Assembly: GCA_002401695.1 (NCBI GenBank)
Contig: NVTV01000003.1
Location: forward strand, 372,001 to 436,000
From: Alphaproteobacteria bacterium
Lineage (GTDB): Bacteria > Pseudomonadota > Alphaproteobacteria > Micavibrionales > Micavibrionaceae
Length of the DNA stretch: 64,000 nucleotides
Direction of reading: 5' to 3'
The position numbers were made by a program, and so were the translations under genes. Below, piece after piece: positions 9,845 to 18,513 of this stretch. Every line of letters starts with the position of its first letter. Positions within the stretch are counted from its first letter, which is position 1. Below the pieces are notes generated by a model. The model did no database searches. It was not told the origin of the DNA and saw only the letters and a list, made by a program, of their open reading frames with translations.

Positions 9845-10471
9845 ATGAAAAAGTTTCTATTTCTTGCGGCCTCTGTTTGTGTGATGTCTTTTGCACAGCC
9901 TGTCTTTGCGGAAGATAAAGCCGCACCTGTCAGCGTTGAGCATTACACTTTTGATAAGGCACATACACAGATCTTATTCTTTGTTGATCACCTTGGGTTT
10001 TCTAAATCTCAGGGCGAGTTTTTGGACTTTGACGGTTTTTTCAACTTTGACCTTGAGCATCCGGAAAAATCAAATGTTGATATAAGCATCAATGTCTCTG
10101 GTCTTGATATGGATGATGATAAATGGAATACGCATATGAAAAGTGCGGATTTCTTTGATATCGAAAAATTTCCGACCATGACATTCAAGAGTACTGTTAT
10201 TGAAGTGACGGGTGAAAAGACGGCGAATATAACGGGCGATTTTACACTGTTGGGTGTGACGAAGCCTGTGACTTTGGCTGTTACGCATAACAAGTCGGAT
10301 AAACATGCGTTTAGCGGTAAGTATGTCAGTGGATTTTCTGCAACGACGACCATTAAGCGTTCTGAATTTGGTATGGAATATGGATTGCCGATGGTTGGCG
10401 ATGATGTAGAAATCCGTATCGAAGTCGAAGGCTTGCGCACCGAAGCAGAAGCTGCGCCTGAAGCTGAATAA
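9845..10471 (+). CDS. Periplasmic YceI-family protein
   Basis: YceI proteins are secreted lipocalin-like beta-barrels that bind isoprenoid or other lipids. A classical signal peptide (MKKFLFLAASVCVMSFA) ends at about residue 22 after VFA. The mature domain has family signatures: YTFDKAHTQILFFVDHLGFSK, the GxF-type strand FFNFD, DIEKFPTMTFKST, GDFTLLGVTKPVTL, and the ending SEFGMEYG followed by GDDVEIRIEVEG. ATG 9845 follows AAGGAGA; an earlier in-frame start would spoil the signal peptide. An acidic Glu/Ala tail of about 12 residues ends the protein. The next gene, 23 bases on, is a cytochrome b561 fused to a second YceI domain, so the two probably act together. Confidence 0.93.
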   Translation: MKKFLFLAASVCVMSFAQPVFAEDKAAPVSVEHYTFDKAHTQILFFVDHLGFSKSQGEFLDFDGFFNFDLEHPEKSNVDISINVSGLDMDDDKWNTHMKSADFFDIEKFPTMTFKSTVIEVTGEKTANITGDFTLLGVTKPVTLAVTHNKSDKHAFSGKYVSGFSATTTIKRSEFGMEYGLPMVGDDVEIRIEVEGLRTEAEAAPEAE

Positions 10472-10494
10472 GACGTAAGATTGAAGGAGGGTGT

Positions 10495-11715
10495 ATGGAA
10501 CAGCTAGACTCATATCATGTGTTCTCCAAAATCATACATTGGGTGACAGCCCTGTTAATTCTTGGGCTGTTATTTATCGGATTTTATATGAATTCACTGG
10601 CCTTTAGCGAAGATAAGTTGTCGCTGTATGGCTGGCATAAGTCATTTGGTTTGTTGGTGTTGATATTGGCGGGCGTACGTGTCGTTTGGCACATTGTAAA
10701 ACCAAAACCCAAGCCATTAAGCACACATAAAAAGTGGGAGCATGGAATTGCTCGTTTCGCGCATGTATTCTTATATTTGGCGCTTTTTATTATGCCGATA
10801 TCAGGGTGGGTGATGTCTTCGGCGGGGGATTTTACCGTCAAGTTCTTTGGTTTTGATGTTCCTGATTTGACGCAAAAAAATGAAGCTCTGTTTCAAAATT
10901 CAAGACAGATACATGAAATCCTTGCCTACACGTTGCTGTTGATTGTCGGTTTGCATATGGTTGGTGCGCTGAAACATCATTTTATTGATCGGGATCGTAC
11001 GTTGCGCCGGATGACGGTGCCTGATCTTGGGATTATTGGCGGCGCGATCATGAGCATTTTGGTGATTTTGCTGTACGCATGTGGCGGTATATATGCCGTT
11101 AAACATTTGAAAAAGCAGTATTTAACGATTGCATCCGTTGTTGATAGTAATGTACGTGCCTCCGTTGATGAAGAAAATGAAGGTATTTTTATATCCTCCG
11201 TTTTGCCAGAATGGCATATTGATATTGAAGATAGCCTAATAGGCTTTGAGGCCACACAATATGGTCAAGGCTTTGAGGGGAGCTTTAAAATCGCGCGCGG
11301 GCAGATATTTTTTGATGAGGCGCGATTGGGTCAAAGTAAGCTGCGCATTGAAATTGATATATCATCTGTAAAAACGGGCAGCAATGATCGCGATGAGCAG
11401 GCGATTTCAACGGAGTGGTTTGATGTAAAAGCGTTTCCGTATGCCATATTCGAATCACATAAATTCGAGAAAATGAGTGCGAATCATTTTTTGGCAAGTG
11501 GGAAATTGACGTTGCGTGGCATAACGGTACCGATTGCTCTGCTATTTATTTTGAATATTGATGAAGGTGATAATGGAGAAAATGTCGCACATATGACGGC
11601 TAAACTTGACCTTAATCGGCTGGATTTTGGTATAGGGCAAGGGAAATGGCAAAATACTGATGCGATAGGCGCTGTTGTGAAACTGAATATTTCTGTTGTT
11701 GCGCGCACAAAATAA
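10495..11715 (+). CDS. Cytochrome b561 fused to a C-terminal YceI domain
   Basis: The N-terminal half (about residues 1-205) is a bacterial cytochrome b561: four core membrane helices plus a fifth at about 178-200, and conserved haem-ligand candidates His15 (IIHW), His48 (GWHKSFG), His90, His140 and His154 (GLHMVGALKHH). Such proteins pass electrons from ubiquinol to periplasmic acceptors. From about residue 220 to 400 a periplasmic YceI-like beta-barrel follows, with SLIGFEATQYGQGFEGSF, DVKAFPYAIFESHKFE, GKLTLRGITVPIALLF and DFGIGQGKWQNTDAIG. The order membrane cytochrome then lipid-binding barrel suggests redox work on a lipid such as a quinone. AAGGAGG precedes ATG 10495. It forms an operon with the upstream free-standing YceI gene. 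Confidence 0.92.
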   Translation: MEQLDSYHVFSKIIHWVTALLILGLLFIGFYMNSLAFSEDKLSLYGWHKSFGLLVLILAGVRVVWHIVKPKPKPLSTHKKWEHGIARFAHVFLYLALFIMPISGWVMSSAGDFTVKFFGFDVPDLTQKNEALFQNSRQIHEILAYTLLLIVGLHMVGALKHHFIDRDRTLRRMTVPDLGIIGGAIMSILVILLYACGGIYAVKHLKKQYLTIASVVDSNVRASVDEENEGIFISSVLPEWHIDIEDSLIGFEATQYGQGFEGSFKIARGQIFFDEARLGQSKLRIEIDISSVKTGSNDRDEQAISTEWFDVKAFPYAIFESHKFEKMSANHFLASGKLTLRGITVPIALLFILNIDEGDNGENVAHMTAKLDLNRLDFGIGQGKWQNTDAIGAVVKLNISVVARTK

Positions 11716-11781
11716 CAGTGTTTTCTCATAAAACTTGACCTGTGATATTGAATAATTTTCTTTCTTCGGTAGACTACCCGC

Positions 11782-12450
11782 ATGCGTATGTTGTTTCACT
11801 TTTGGTTGCACCCTTTTTCTCGTAAAGTCAGAATGGCTTTGACGGAAAAAAAGCTGCCGTTTGACCTTACAATCGAGAAGACGTGGGAACGCCGCACAGA
11901 GTTTTTGGCGATGAATCCGGCGGGTGATTTACCTCTTTTGGTTGAGAAGGATGGTACGATTCTTTCTAATTCACAGGTGATTTGTGAGTATCTGGACGAA
12001 GTTTACCCTGAAACAAACCTTATTGGGCATGATCCTGTGCAGCGCGCGGAAACGCGGCGGTTGGTGAATTGGTTTGATCGAAAATTTCATAAGGAAGTGA
12101 CAGAGAATTTAGTTGATGAGAAACTTATGAAGGCGATCCTTAATCTTGGTGAGCCGCATGGTCCTTCTGTGCGCGCCGGTCGTGCGAATATACATTATCA
12201 TCTTGATTATATAGGGTTTTTAACAGAAAGGCGCCAATGGCTTGCCGGTGATACGTTTTCACTTGCGGATATTTCCGCAGCTGCGCAGATGTCGGCGGTT
12301 GATTATGTCGGTGATGTGCCATGGGAACAACATCCTGGCGCGCAACAATGGTACGAGAAAATAAAGGCACGTACAGGGTATAGTTTTTTGGTTGAGGAAC
12401 GCGTACCCGGCTTTGAGCCAGCTGTAAATTACATGCAAACAGCATCATAA
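11782..12450 (+). CDS. Glutathione S-transferase-fold protein, FzlA candidate
   Basis: The 222-residue protein has an N-terminal thioredoxin-like domain (FHFWLHPFSRKVRMALTEKK, residues 4-23; NPAGDLPLLVEKDGTILSNS, about 49-68) and a helical C-terminal GST domain (FLTERRQWLAGDTFSLADI, about 145-165). The opening with HPFSRKVR and the GDLPLLV loop resemble the alphaproteobacterial GST-like FtsZ-binding protein FzlA more than classical GSTs. This is my reading of the family, not a search result. The neighbourhood (uppP, NAD-dependent SDR) resembles clusters I recall around that gene in other alphaproteobacteria. If it is not FzlA it is a generic GST. It starts at ATG 11782 with little ribosome-site sequence. 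Confidence 0.85.
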   Translation: MRMLFHFWLHPFSRKVRMALTEKKLPFDLTIEKTWERRTEFLAMNPAGDLPLLVEKDGTILSNSQVICEYLDEVYPETNLIGHDPVQRAETRRLVNWFDRKFHKEVTENLVDEKLMKAILNLGEPHGPSVRAGRANIHYHLDYIGFLTERRQWLAGDTFSLADISAAAQMSAVDYVGDVPWEQHPGAQQWYEKIKARTGYSFLVEERVPGFEPAVNYMQTAS

Positions 12451-12483
12451 AATAATAAACGGGCATGTTAGGGGAATAGGGCA

Positions 12484-13398
12484 TTGGCAGACACAGAAAA
12501 ACATTTATTTTGTTTTGGTTATGGCTATAGCTGTGACTATATTGGGCATGAATTGATGCAGCGGGGCGGATGGCGTATATCAGGTACGACGCGTGATCCG
12601 GATAAGAGAAAAGACTTACGTTCCCGAGGTATTACGGCGCATTTATTCGATTATAATGCCCCTCTTCCTGATCCACTTTATATGTTGCGTGATGTGACAC
12701 ATCTTTTAATCTGTACGCCACCATCTGCTGATGGTGATCCTAGTTTTAACCTACATGCGCAAGATATTCTGGATCTAAAGAAATTGGAGTGGATTGGTTA
12801 TTTATCAACAACCAGTCCCTATGGTGATCGAGGGGGCAAGTGGGTAGATGAAACATCAGAGGCACGCCCGATTACCAAACGTGGTTCCAGACGTTTGGAT
12901 GTAGAAAGACAGTGGTTATCTTTGTTTCAGACATATCAATTGCCCGTTCATATTTTTCGTTTAGCAGGCATTTATGGTCCGGGGCGCAGCGCGCTTGATT
13001 CTGTACGTTCAGGAATAGCGCGCCGCATTGATAAGCCCGGCCATGCGTTTAGTCGTATTCACGTTGAGGATTTGGTGCAGGTTTTATTGGCATCTATGTC
13101 TGCGCCTAGTCCGGGTGAAATTTATAATGTTTGTGATGATATGCCCACTCCCAGTCATGAGGTGATTGAGTATGCTTGTCATTTATTAGGGATTGAGCCA
13201 CCGCCACTTTTATCGTTCCATGAAGTTGATTTGGCACCTATCGCAATCAGTTTTTATGCGGATAATAAACGCGTACGCAATGATAAAATCAAAAAAGTGT
13301 TTGATATAAAATTGAAGTATGAAAATTACAGGGATGGTCTGCAAGCCTGTTTGGAAGCGGAAAACTACGCCTCTTCTCTTTTGAAAAGTAATATTTAG
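12484..13398 (+). CDS. NAD(P)-binding SDR/epimerase-like protein (YeeZ type)
   Basis: An extended-SDR protein of 304 residues. The N-terminal nucleotide-binding loop FGYGYSCDYIGHELMQRG (about residues 11-28) has the atypical spacing seen in YeeZ-like proteins. GTTRDPDKR follows as the cofactor-specificity strand. LSTTSPYGDRGG and RLAGIYGPGRSALD are typical of the epimerase superfamily. The Tyr-x-x-x-Lys motif is not in its classical position, so catalytic activity is uncertain. It starts with TTG at 12484 after an AGGGGAATAGGG purine run; no upstream ATG is available in frame. It follows the GST-fold gene by 33 bases, probably in the same operon. Confidence 0.88.
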   Translation: MADTEKHLFCFGYGYSCDYIGHELMQRGGWRISGTTRDPDKRKDLRSRGITAHLFDYNAPLPDPLYMLRDVTHLLICTPPSADGDPSFNLHAQDILDLKKLEWIGYLSTTSPYGDRGGKWVDETSEARPITKRGSRRLDVERQWLSLFQTYQLPVHIFRLAGIYGPGRSALDSVRSGIARRIDKPGHAFSRIHVEDLVQVLLASMSAPSPGEIYNVCDDMPTPSHEVIEYACHLLGIEPPPLLSFHEVDLAPIAISFYADNKRVRNDKIKKVFDIKLKYENYRDGLQACLEAENYASSLLKSNI

Positions 13399-13404
13399 GG
13401 CCGG

Positions 13405-15360
13405 TTAATCCGTTTTTCCTGCATCATAAGGCAGACGTACAGTAACGGTTGTGCCAATATCAACTGTTGATTCAATATGAAGTGAGCCATTATGTAGTTC
13501 AATCAGTTTCTTGGTAATGGATAGTCCAAGGCCTGTGCCTTCATGATCGCGCGTGTATTGCGATGAGGCTTGCTCGAACGGACGTAGGACAGATGCTAGT
13601 TTATTAGGTGGGATGCCCACACCCGTATCACAGACCTTTAAAGAGATGTACGTGTCTTTTTTCTGGCACTCAATCCAGACTGAACCATGCGCAGGGGTGA
13701 ATTTAACCGCATTCGATAACAGGTTGAGCAGGATTTGCGTTAAAGCACGTCTGTCGCCGATAATATTAATATCGCTATCCTCGATGTCAGGTGTACGTAA
13801 CTGTATGTCTTGTTCTTGCGCTCGACCATTGATCATATGTATGGCGCGAGCAATGATATCTTTAATGTTAATCTCTTCCAGTTCTAGCGTATGCTTTCCA
13901 GCTTCGATCTTGGACATGTCCAAAATATCGCTAATCAGGTCAAGCAAGTGCTTTCCGCTGTCTTTGATGCTGGTGGCATATTCAATATATTTTTCGTTAA
14001 AGATGGGGCCCAGCATTTGGGATTCTATCATTTCGGAGAATCCGATTACGGCATTAAGCGGTGTACGTAACTCATGGCTCATATTGGCAAGAAAGCGTGA
14101 TTTGGCAGCGTAGGCTTGCTCTGAGGCGTCTCTAGCTTGGCGTAATTCCTGTTCATAGAGCATACGCTCTGTCATGTCTTGCATGATACCGTATAGGGCT
14201 ATAATCTCGCCTGTTTCATCTTTTTCGCAGCGTCCCTCACACATGATAAAGCGAATGTCGCCGCCTGGGCGGACGATACGGAATTCCATATCATAGTTTT
14301 TTTCTTCGATGATAGCGCGTTGGAAAACTTGTACAACGCGGCCTAAATCGCGTTTATGGATAAGGTCCGTCAGGCCATTGATGCAGGGTTTATACTGGTT
14401 TTGGTCAACGCCGAATATGCGAAAAATCTCTTCTGACCATGATATGTTATCTTCGCCGATCAGCCAGTGCCAATGCCCCATACGCCCGATGGCTTCGGCC
14501 TCGGAGAGTTGTTTTTGCCTTCTCTTTAGGCTACTTTGTTGCTGTTTTAGGTTGGTAATATCACGTCCTAAAGAATAGATTTTCCCGCCAACACATTTCT
14601 GGCGAAACTCTACCCAACGTGGTTGTTTTCCACGTGTGAGAATACGTGTTTCGAAGTCAATAATTTGGCTTATGCTGTCTGGATCGTCAATTTTATCGGC
14701 ATTATAGGTCAGGCTTAGCATGGTGTTGCGGATTGTTGGCCTGTCTTCGTCACTAAATAAATTGAGGAAAGAAGCGCCCCTAAGCTCTGCCGATGTGTAG
14801 CCGAAATTTTCCAAAAATACATTATTTGCATTGATGATTCGCCCCTGTTCGTCCGTGATAATCATGATGTCATGTGTCATCATGACAAATTCTGTGGAAT
14901 CGTCGGCTGTTGGTTTGATGTCTATGACATTATCGAAGGCGGTTTCTATACGGGCCGCAGAGCTTTGTATTTTTGTGATAAGCAAATCAAGATCATGATT
15001 AAGGTCACTTTCCAGTGCATCATCTGTTGCCGAGGCAATGAGATAGCGTTTATCATCTGATGTGGTGAGCCAGTCAAAATGAAAGCCGGTAATGATCGGG
15101 TTGTCGTTAATATGGACGTCATGCTCGCCTTTGATCAAGGTAGAGATATCATGTATGTCGTCTAGGACGTCTTCGGAAAATGTAAAGATGTCCAGTGCGT
15201 AATTGCGTTGCGCCTCATTTATGTTGCAGAGCTGATAAAATGCGTCATTTGCGTAAATGATGGTGCCGTCTTCGTTAATGGCACAGCGTGCATTTTCTGC
15301 CTGCGGTAGTGCAAGGGCAGATATTTGTGGCTTTAAATCTATTTTGTTTCTTATGGACAT
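13405..15360 (-). CDS. PAS-domain sensor histidine kinase, orphan
   Basis: A 651-residue soluble hybrid of PAS domains and kinase. PAS-like segments lie at about residues 25-100 (IIYANDAFYQLC), 160-270 (ITDEQGRIINANNVFLENFGY) and 285-405 (GHWHWLIGEDNISWSEEIFRIFGV, with a PAC-type end). The dimerisation/phosphoacceptor helix has FLANMSHELRTPLNAVIGFSE with His429. The ATPase domain has LLNLLSNAVKFTPAHG, the G1 box CDTGVGIPP and the G2 box EGTGLGLSITKKLIE. There is no membrane helix, so it senses a cytoplasmic signal. The start is uncertain: ATG at 15360 is used; an in-frame TTG at 15420 would add 20 residues. No response regulator is adjacent, so its partner is elsewhere. It ends 6 bases from the convergent SDR gene. 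Confidence 0.93.
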   Translation of the reverse strand: MSIRNKIDLKPQISALALPQAENARCAINEDGTIIYANDAFYQLCNINEAQRNYALDIFTFSEDVLDDIHDISTLIKGEHDVHINDNPIITGFHFDWLTTSDDKRYLIASATDDALESDLNHDLDLLITKIQSSAARIETAFDNVIDIKPTADDSTEFVMMTHDIMIITDEQGRIINANNVFLENFGYTSAELRGASFLNLFSDEDRPTIRNTMLSLTYNADKIDDPDSISQIIDFETRILTRGKQPRWVEFRQKCVGGKIYSLGRDITNLKQQQSSLKRRQKQLSEAEAIGRMGHWHWLIGEDNISWSEEIFRIFGVDQNQYKPCINGLTDLIHKRDLGRVVQVFQRAIIEEKNYDMEFRIVRPGGDIRFIMCEGRCEKDETGEIIALYGIMQDMTERMLYEQELRQARDASEQAYAAKSRFLANMSHELRTPLNAVIGFSEMIESQMLGPIFNEKYIEYATSIKDSGKHLLDLISDILDMSKIEAGKHTLELEEINIKDIIARAIHMINGRAQEQDIQLRTPDIEDSDINIIGDRRALTQILLNLLSNAVKFTPAHGSVWIECQKKDTYISLKVCDTGVGIPPNKLASVLRPFEQASSQYTRDHEGTGLGLSITKKLIELHNGSLHIESTVDIGTTVTVRLPYDAGKTD

Positions 15361-15488
15361 AAGGAGAATCAATATAGTTGTACTGTTGTTATGGTACGCG
15401 AAAACCAGTGATTCTGACAAGCCCCTTTTTCATATTTCTATTCGGGCGTTCTTTAACGGTCTTAATTTATGTTATGCGGCAACAAAAA

Positions 15489-15516
15489 AAGGCCGGAAAT
15501 TTTCACATCCGGCCTT
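15489..15516 (-). terminator. Intrinsic terminator of the DsbD/redoxin operon
   Basis: A strong stem AAGGCCGG/CCGGCCTT with a 12-base loop is followed on the minus strand by a run of seven T's, 24 bases after the redoxin stop. Part of the stem plus a T-rich stretch on the plus strand could also stop transcription coming the other way. Confidence 0.85.
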
Positions 15517-15539
15517 GGTTATTTTTAGTGATGTTAGGG

Positions 15540-16163
15540 TTAGTATTTAACTGAACATCCGTATGGCGCAGTACGTGGAACTTTCACGACGCGACCGGCC
15601 GATAAATCATCCAGCGCGGCAAGGACAAGGTTTGTTGCACCTTCTACAGCGTCGGGGCTTGGGCTTGGGTTGCTGTCAATTGCACCGGCGTAGGCGACGT
15701 TGCCTTCAGCGGAGATCACAAACATATGCGGCGTTGTCTTGGCGGCATAAAGTTTGCCAATTTCACCAGAGGCATCAAGGATACGTGCGGTTGCATGTGT
15801 GTTTGCTTCTTTTTCTATTGTGATGGCTTCTTCAGCGGAGACGTACCCCTGATTACCTTCAGCAGAAGAGACAATTGAAACCCAAACAACACCGTTGTCC
15901 GTAGCGGTTTTCTGTGTGTTTTGCATGTTGCTTGTGCCGTAATGTTTTTTCACAAACGGGCAAAGGTGGTTTGTCCATTCCAAAACCACAATTTTACCTT
16001 TTTGATCTGCAAGGTTAAAGTTGTTGCCGTGAATATCTGTCGCTGTGAAGTTCGGTGCGGCTTCGCCGATCTCAACGGAGGCCTGTACGGGTACGCTAAC
16101 CCAGCCGAGTGCGAGTGGTACAAAGGCGAGTGCCAATGTGAAATAAGCTATTTTCTTAGACAT
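15540..16163 (-). CDS. Periplasmic thioredoxin-fold redoxin (AhpC/TSA-like)
   Basis: A 207-residue exported thioredoxin-fold protein. The signal peptide covers about residues 1-29 (ALAFVPLALG core, ending VQAS). The mature part has EIGEAAPNFTATDIHG and an active-site-like TNHLCPFVKKHY with Cys68. It has no CxxC pair; instead the second cysteine is at the very C-terminus, Cys203 in the last six residues (GCSVKY). This resembles the redoxin family of thiol-disulfide isomerase or peroxidase-like proteins in which Cys68 would be the nucleophile. It is 54 bases downstream of the DsbD-like gene on the same strand, so it is probably kept reduced by that membrane reductase. A strong terminator follows. 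Confidence 0.88.
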   Translation of the reverse strand: MSKKIAYFTLALAFVPLALGWVSVPVQASVEIGEAAPNFTATDIHGNNFNLADQKGKIVVLEWTNHLCPFVKKHYGTSNMQNTQKTATDNGVVWVSIVSSAEGNQGYVSAEEAITIEKEANTHATARILDASGEIGKLYAAKTTPHMFVISAEGNVAYAGAIDSNPSPSPDAVEGATNLVLAALDDLSAGRVVKVPRTAPYGCSVKY

Positions 16164-16217
16164 AATATGATCCTTTCAAGGGTATGTTATGGGTTGTAAA
16201 CTATATGTGATTCATTT

Positions 16218-18401
16218 TTATTTTGCTATTGTTTTTTGTAGGGTTGCGGCTGTCAGGACTTGCGGCAGTAATTCTGCCTCCGGTCTTTTTCCTGTGTTGG
16301 TGTCACGCTTGCCGTAAAAGACGTAAATGGGTACACCGTTGCGTCCGAAGGCTTGTAAATATTGCGTGATGGTATCGTCATTGCTGGTCCAGTCGCCAAT
16401 TAGGTAGTGTACGTTGTTGTCCTTGAACAATGCTTTTGTGGCGTCGATGTTAATGGCAATGGCGTGATTAACTTTGCAGGTGATACACCATGCTGCGGTC
16501 ATTTCAACAAAGACGGGCGCGTCGCCTTCGAGGAGTTCCGATAGTTTTTCAGGGGAAAATGGTTCGCCGAAGCTGTACGCTTTTTGTGAGGAGGAGGCGT
16601 TTTGGTGCGTGTCCTTTATATAGGACAGGCTGAAAATCGGCAGGAACATGCATAAAACGAAGAGTGTACCTGTTAAGCGCTTTGCGATGCCTTTGCTCTT
16701 TAGGTGAGAAAGCCAGACACAAAATGCAATGGCGAGCATACCGAGCAGAACCAGTAATACACCATAAGAGCCTGATTGTTGGCTTAACACCCAGATTAAC
16801 CAGATTGAAGATGCAAAGATCGGAAAGGAGAGGAATTGTTTGAACACATCCATCCATGCGCCTGGCTTGGGCAATATGCGACGAAATTGTGGGACGTATG
16901 ATAAAACGAGATAGGGCAGCGCAAGGCCAAAGCCTAATGCGGCGAAGATGCTCATACTGACAAAGGCGGGTTGCGTTAGGGCAAAGCCCATGGCTGCGCC
17001 CATGAATGGCGCGGTACACGGCGTTGCAACAACGGTTGCCAGCGTACCTGTGAAGAAGGAGCTGCTGAGGGAATGGCCTTGTGTTAATTTATTACCGACA
17101 TTACCGAAGCTGGATTTAAATTCGAAAAAGCCGATTAAGTTCAGGCCGATGACGAAGAGTAGATAAGCGAGAATACCGACAATCATTGGATTTTGAAGCT
17201 GGAATCCCCAGCCGACAACTGTACCTGCCTCTTTCAGGATGAGTAATATGCCGCCAATCGCCAGAAAGCTTAAGACCACACCAAGTGTATAGGCGATACC
17301 ATGTGTACGTGCCTCTTTGTTTTCTTTGTCATTCATTTTAACAAGGCTTAAGGCCTTCATCGATAGAATAGGGAACACGCACGGCATTAAATTAAGGATG
17401 AGTCCGCCGAAAAGGGCAAGATAAAGCGCGCTGAACCATGTTGTTTTGCTGGCTTGTACGTTTTTTGTAACGGGCGCGATGTCACCGTTGTTTTTGTTAA
17501 TCGTAACGGTAGGCGTACTTGCTGATTTATCAGGCAGAGCGGTGATGGCGAAGCCTTGGTTTTGTCCTTGCTCTCCTTTGATGACCAGCAGACCTTTCAT
17601 CTCTGTAATTTCGGCAAGGGCTTGGTCGCCGCGTTCATGGTCGATGGTTATAACACCGTCTTCGATCTGTACGGTTGGCATGGCAAGGTGATTAATGATC
17701 CCCCAGTCCAGCGGAAAAAATTCTAGATTTTCTGCCGTGGCCTTATTTAAAAGCGTACGATCCTCCGGTGCTAGAGAAAGGTGCAGTATCTTTTCACTTT
17801 CGGAATATAAAAATGCGCCGTTGATTGGTTTGGCGATCTTGCTGTATGCGTCTTTTATCAAGGCGCTGTTATCTGTGTTCAGATCATCAGGGTTATTCAG
17901 GTCAATTGAAACCGTACTTGTTTCGGGAATACATATGTCATTACAAACCAACATATTCACAGTCGCAGTGAGTGTGATTTTGCCTTCGGGTAATGTGTCG
18001 GGTGTTTTCAAAGTTTGCAGAAGTACGGCTTGGTTATAATATCCGTAATTTACCAAAATATCGTAAGAGATTTTATCGGGCGTTGGCCACTGGATGTCTC
18101 CGACTTCGAATCCTTCGGGTACGTTCCATTCTATTCGAACAGGCAAGCCGGAATCACCGGGGTTTTCCCAGTAAACATGCCAATGCGGGGCGAGCTTTAT
18201 ATTGATGGCCAGCGTGATTTCATCGGCTGGGTGGAGGGCTGTACGCTCTGCAATGATGGTGGCATCGGCGTAATGCTCCAATTCTTCATCGGCATATACG
18301 GTGGTTATGGATTGTGAAACAAGCCCCACAAACAAAACAGCGAAGTATATAATTTTTTTATGCAACACAGGCTCCTGATCTATCCAGCGAATCAAATTCA
18401 C
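16218..18401 (-). CDS. DsbD/ScsB-like membrane thiol-disulfide reductase
   Basis: This protein carries electrons from cytoplasmic thioredoxin across the membrane to periplasmic thiols. It is 727 residues long with a signal peptide ending at about residue 38. A large N-terminal periplasmic domain of the DsbD-alpha/ScsB type follows (HWHVYWENPGDSGLP; cysteines in NMLVCNDICIP). Next comes an eight-helix DsbD core with the redox cysteines in LMPCVFPILSMKAL and ATPCTAPFMGAAMGFAL, and then a C-terminal thioredoxin domain with WCITCK. The long N-terminal domain suggests ScsB rather than classical DsbD. The partner redoxin gene lies just downstream in the same operon. Confidence 0.93.
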   Translation of the reverse strand: MNLIRWIDQEPVLHKKIIYFAVLFVGLVSQSITTVYADEELEHYADATIIAERTALHPADEITLAINIKLAPHWHVYWENPGDSGLPVRIEWNVPEGFEVGDIQWPTPDKISYDILVNYGYYNQAVLLQTLKTPDTLPEGKITLTATVNMLVCNDICIPETSTVSIDLNNPDDLNTDNSALIKDAYSKIAKPINGAFLYSESEKILHLSLAPEDRTLLNKATAENLEFFPLDWGIINHLAMPTVQIEDGVITIDHERGDQALAEITEMKGLLVIKGEQGQNQGFAITALPDKSASTPTVTINKNNGDIAPVTKNVQASKTTWFSALYLALFGGLILNLMPCVFPILSMKALSLVKMNDKENKEARTHGIAYTLGVVLSFLAIGGILLILKEAGTVVGWGFQLQNPMIVGILAYLLFVIGLNLIGFFEFKSSFGNVGNKLTQGHSLSSSFFTGTLATVVATPCTAPFMGAAMGFALTQPAFVSMSIFAALGFGLALPYLVLSYVPQFRRILPKPGAWMDVFKQFLSFPIFASSIWLIWVLSQQSGSYGVLLVLLGMLAIAFCVWLSHLKSKGIAKRLTGTLFVLCMFLPIFSLSYIKDTHQNASSSQKAYSFGEPFSPEKLSELLEGDAPVFVEMTAAWCITCKVNHAIAINIDATKALFKDNNVHYLIGDWTSNDDTITQYLQAFGRNGVPIYVFYGKRDTNTGKRPEAELLPQVLTAATLQKTIAK

Positions 18402-18513
18402 TTTATTTATATCGTAAAGATAACATCTTATGAATTCTTATTCGCTAGTTCTTGCTTTTCGTTACTAAATTGCACAGAATTATCGGATTATTTATAATAG
18501 GAAAGATTGTGAT

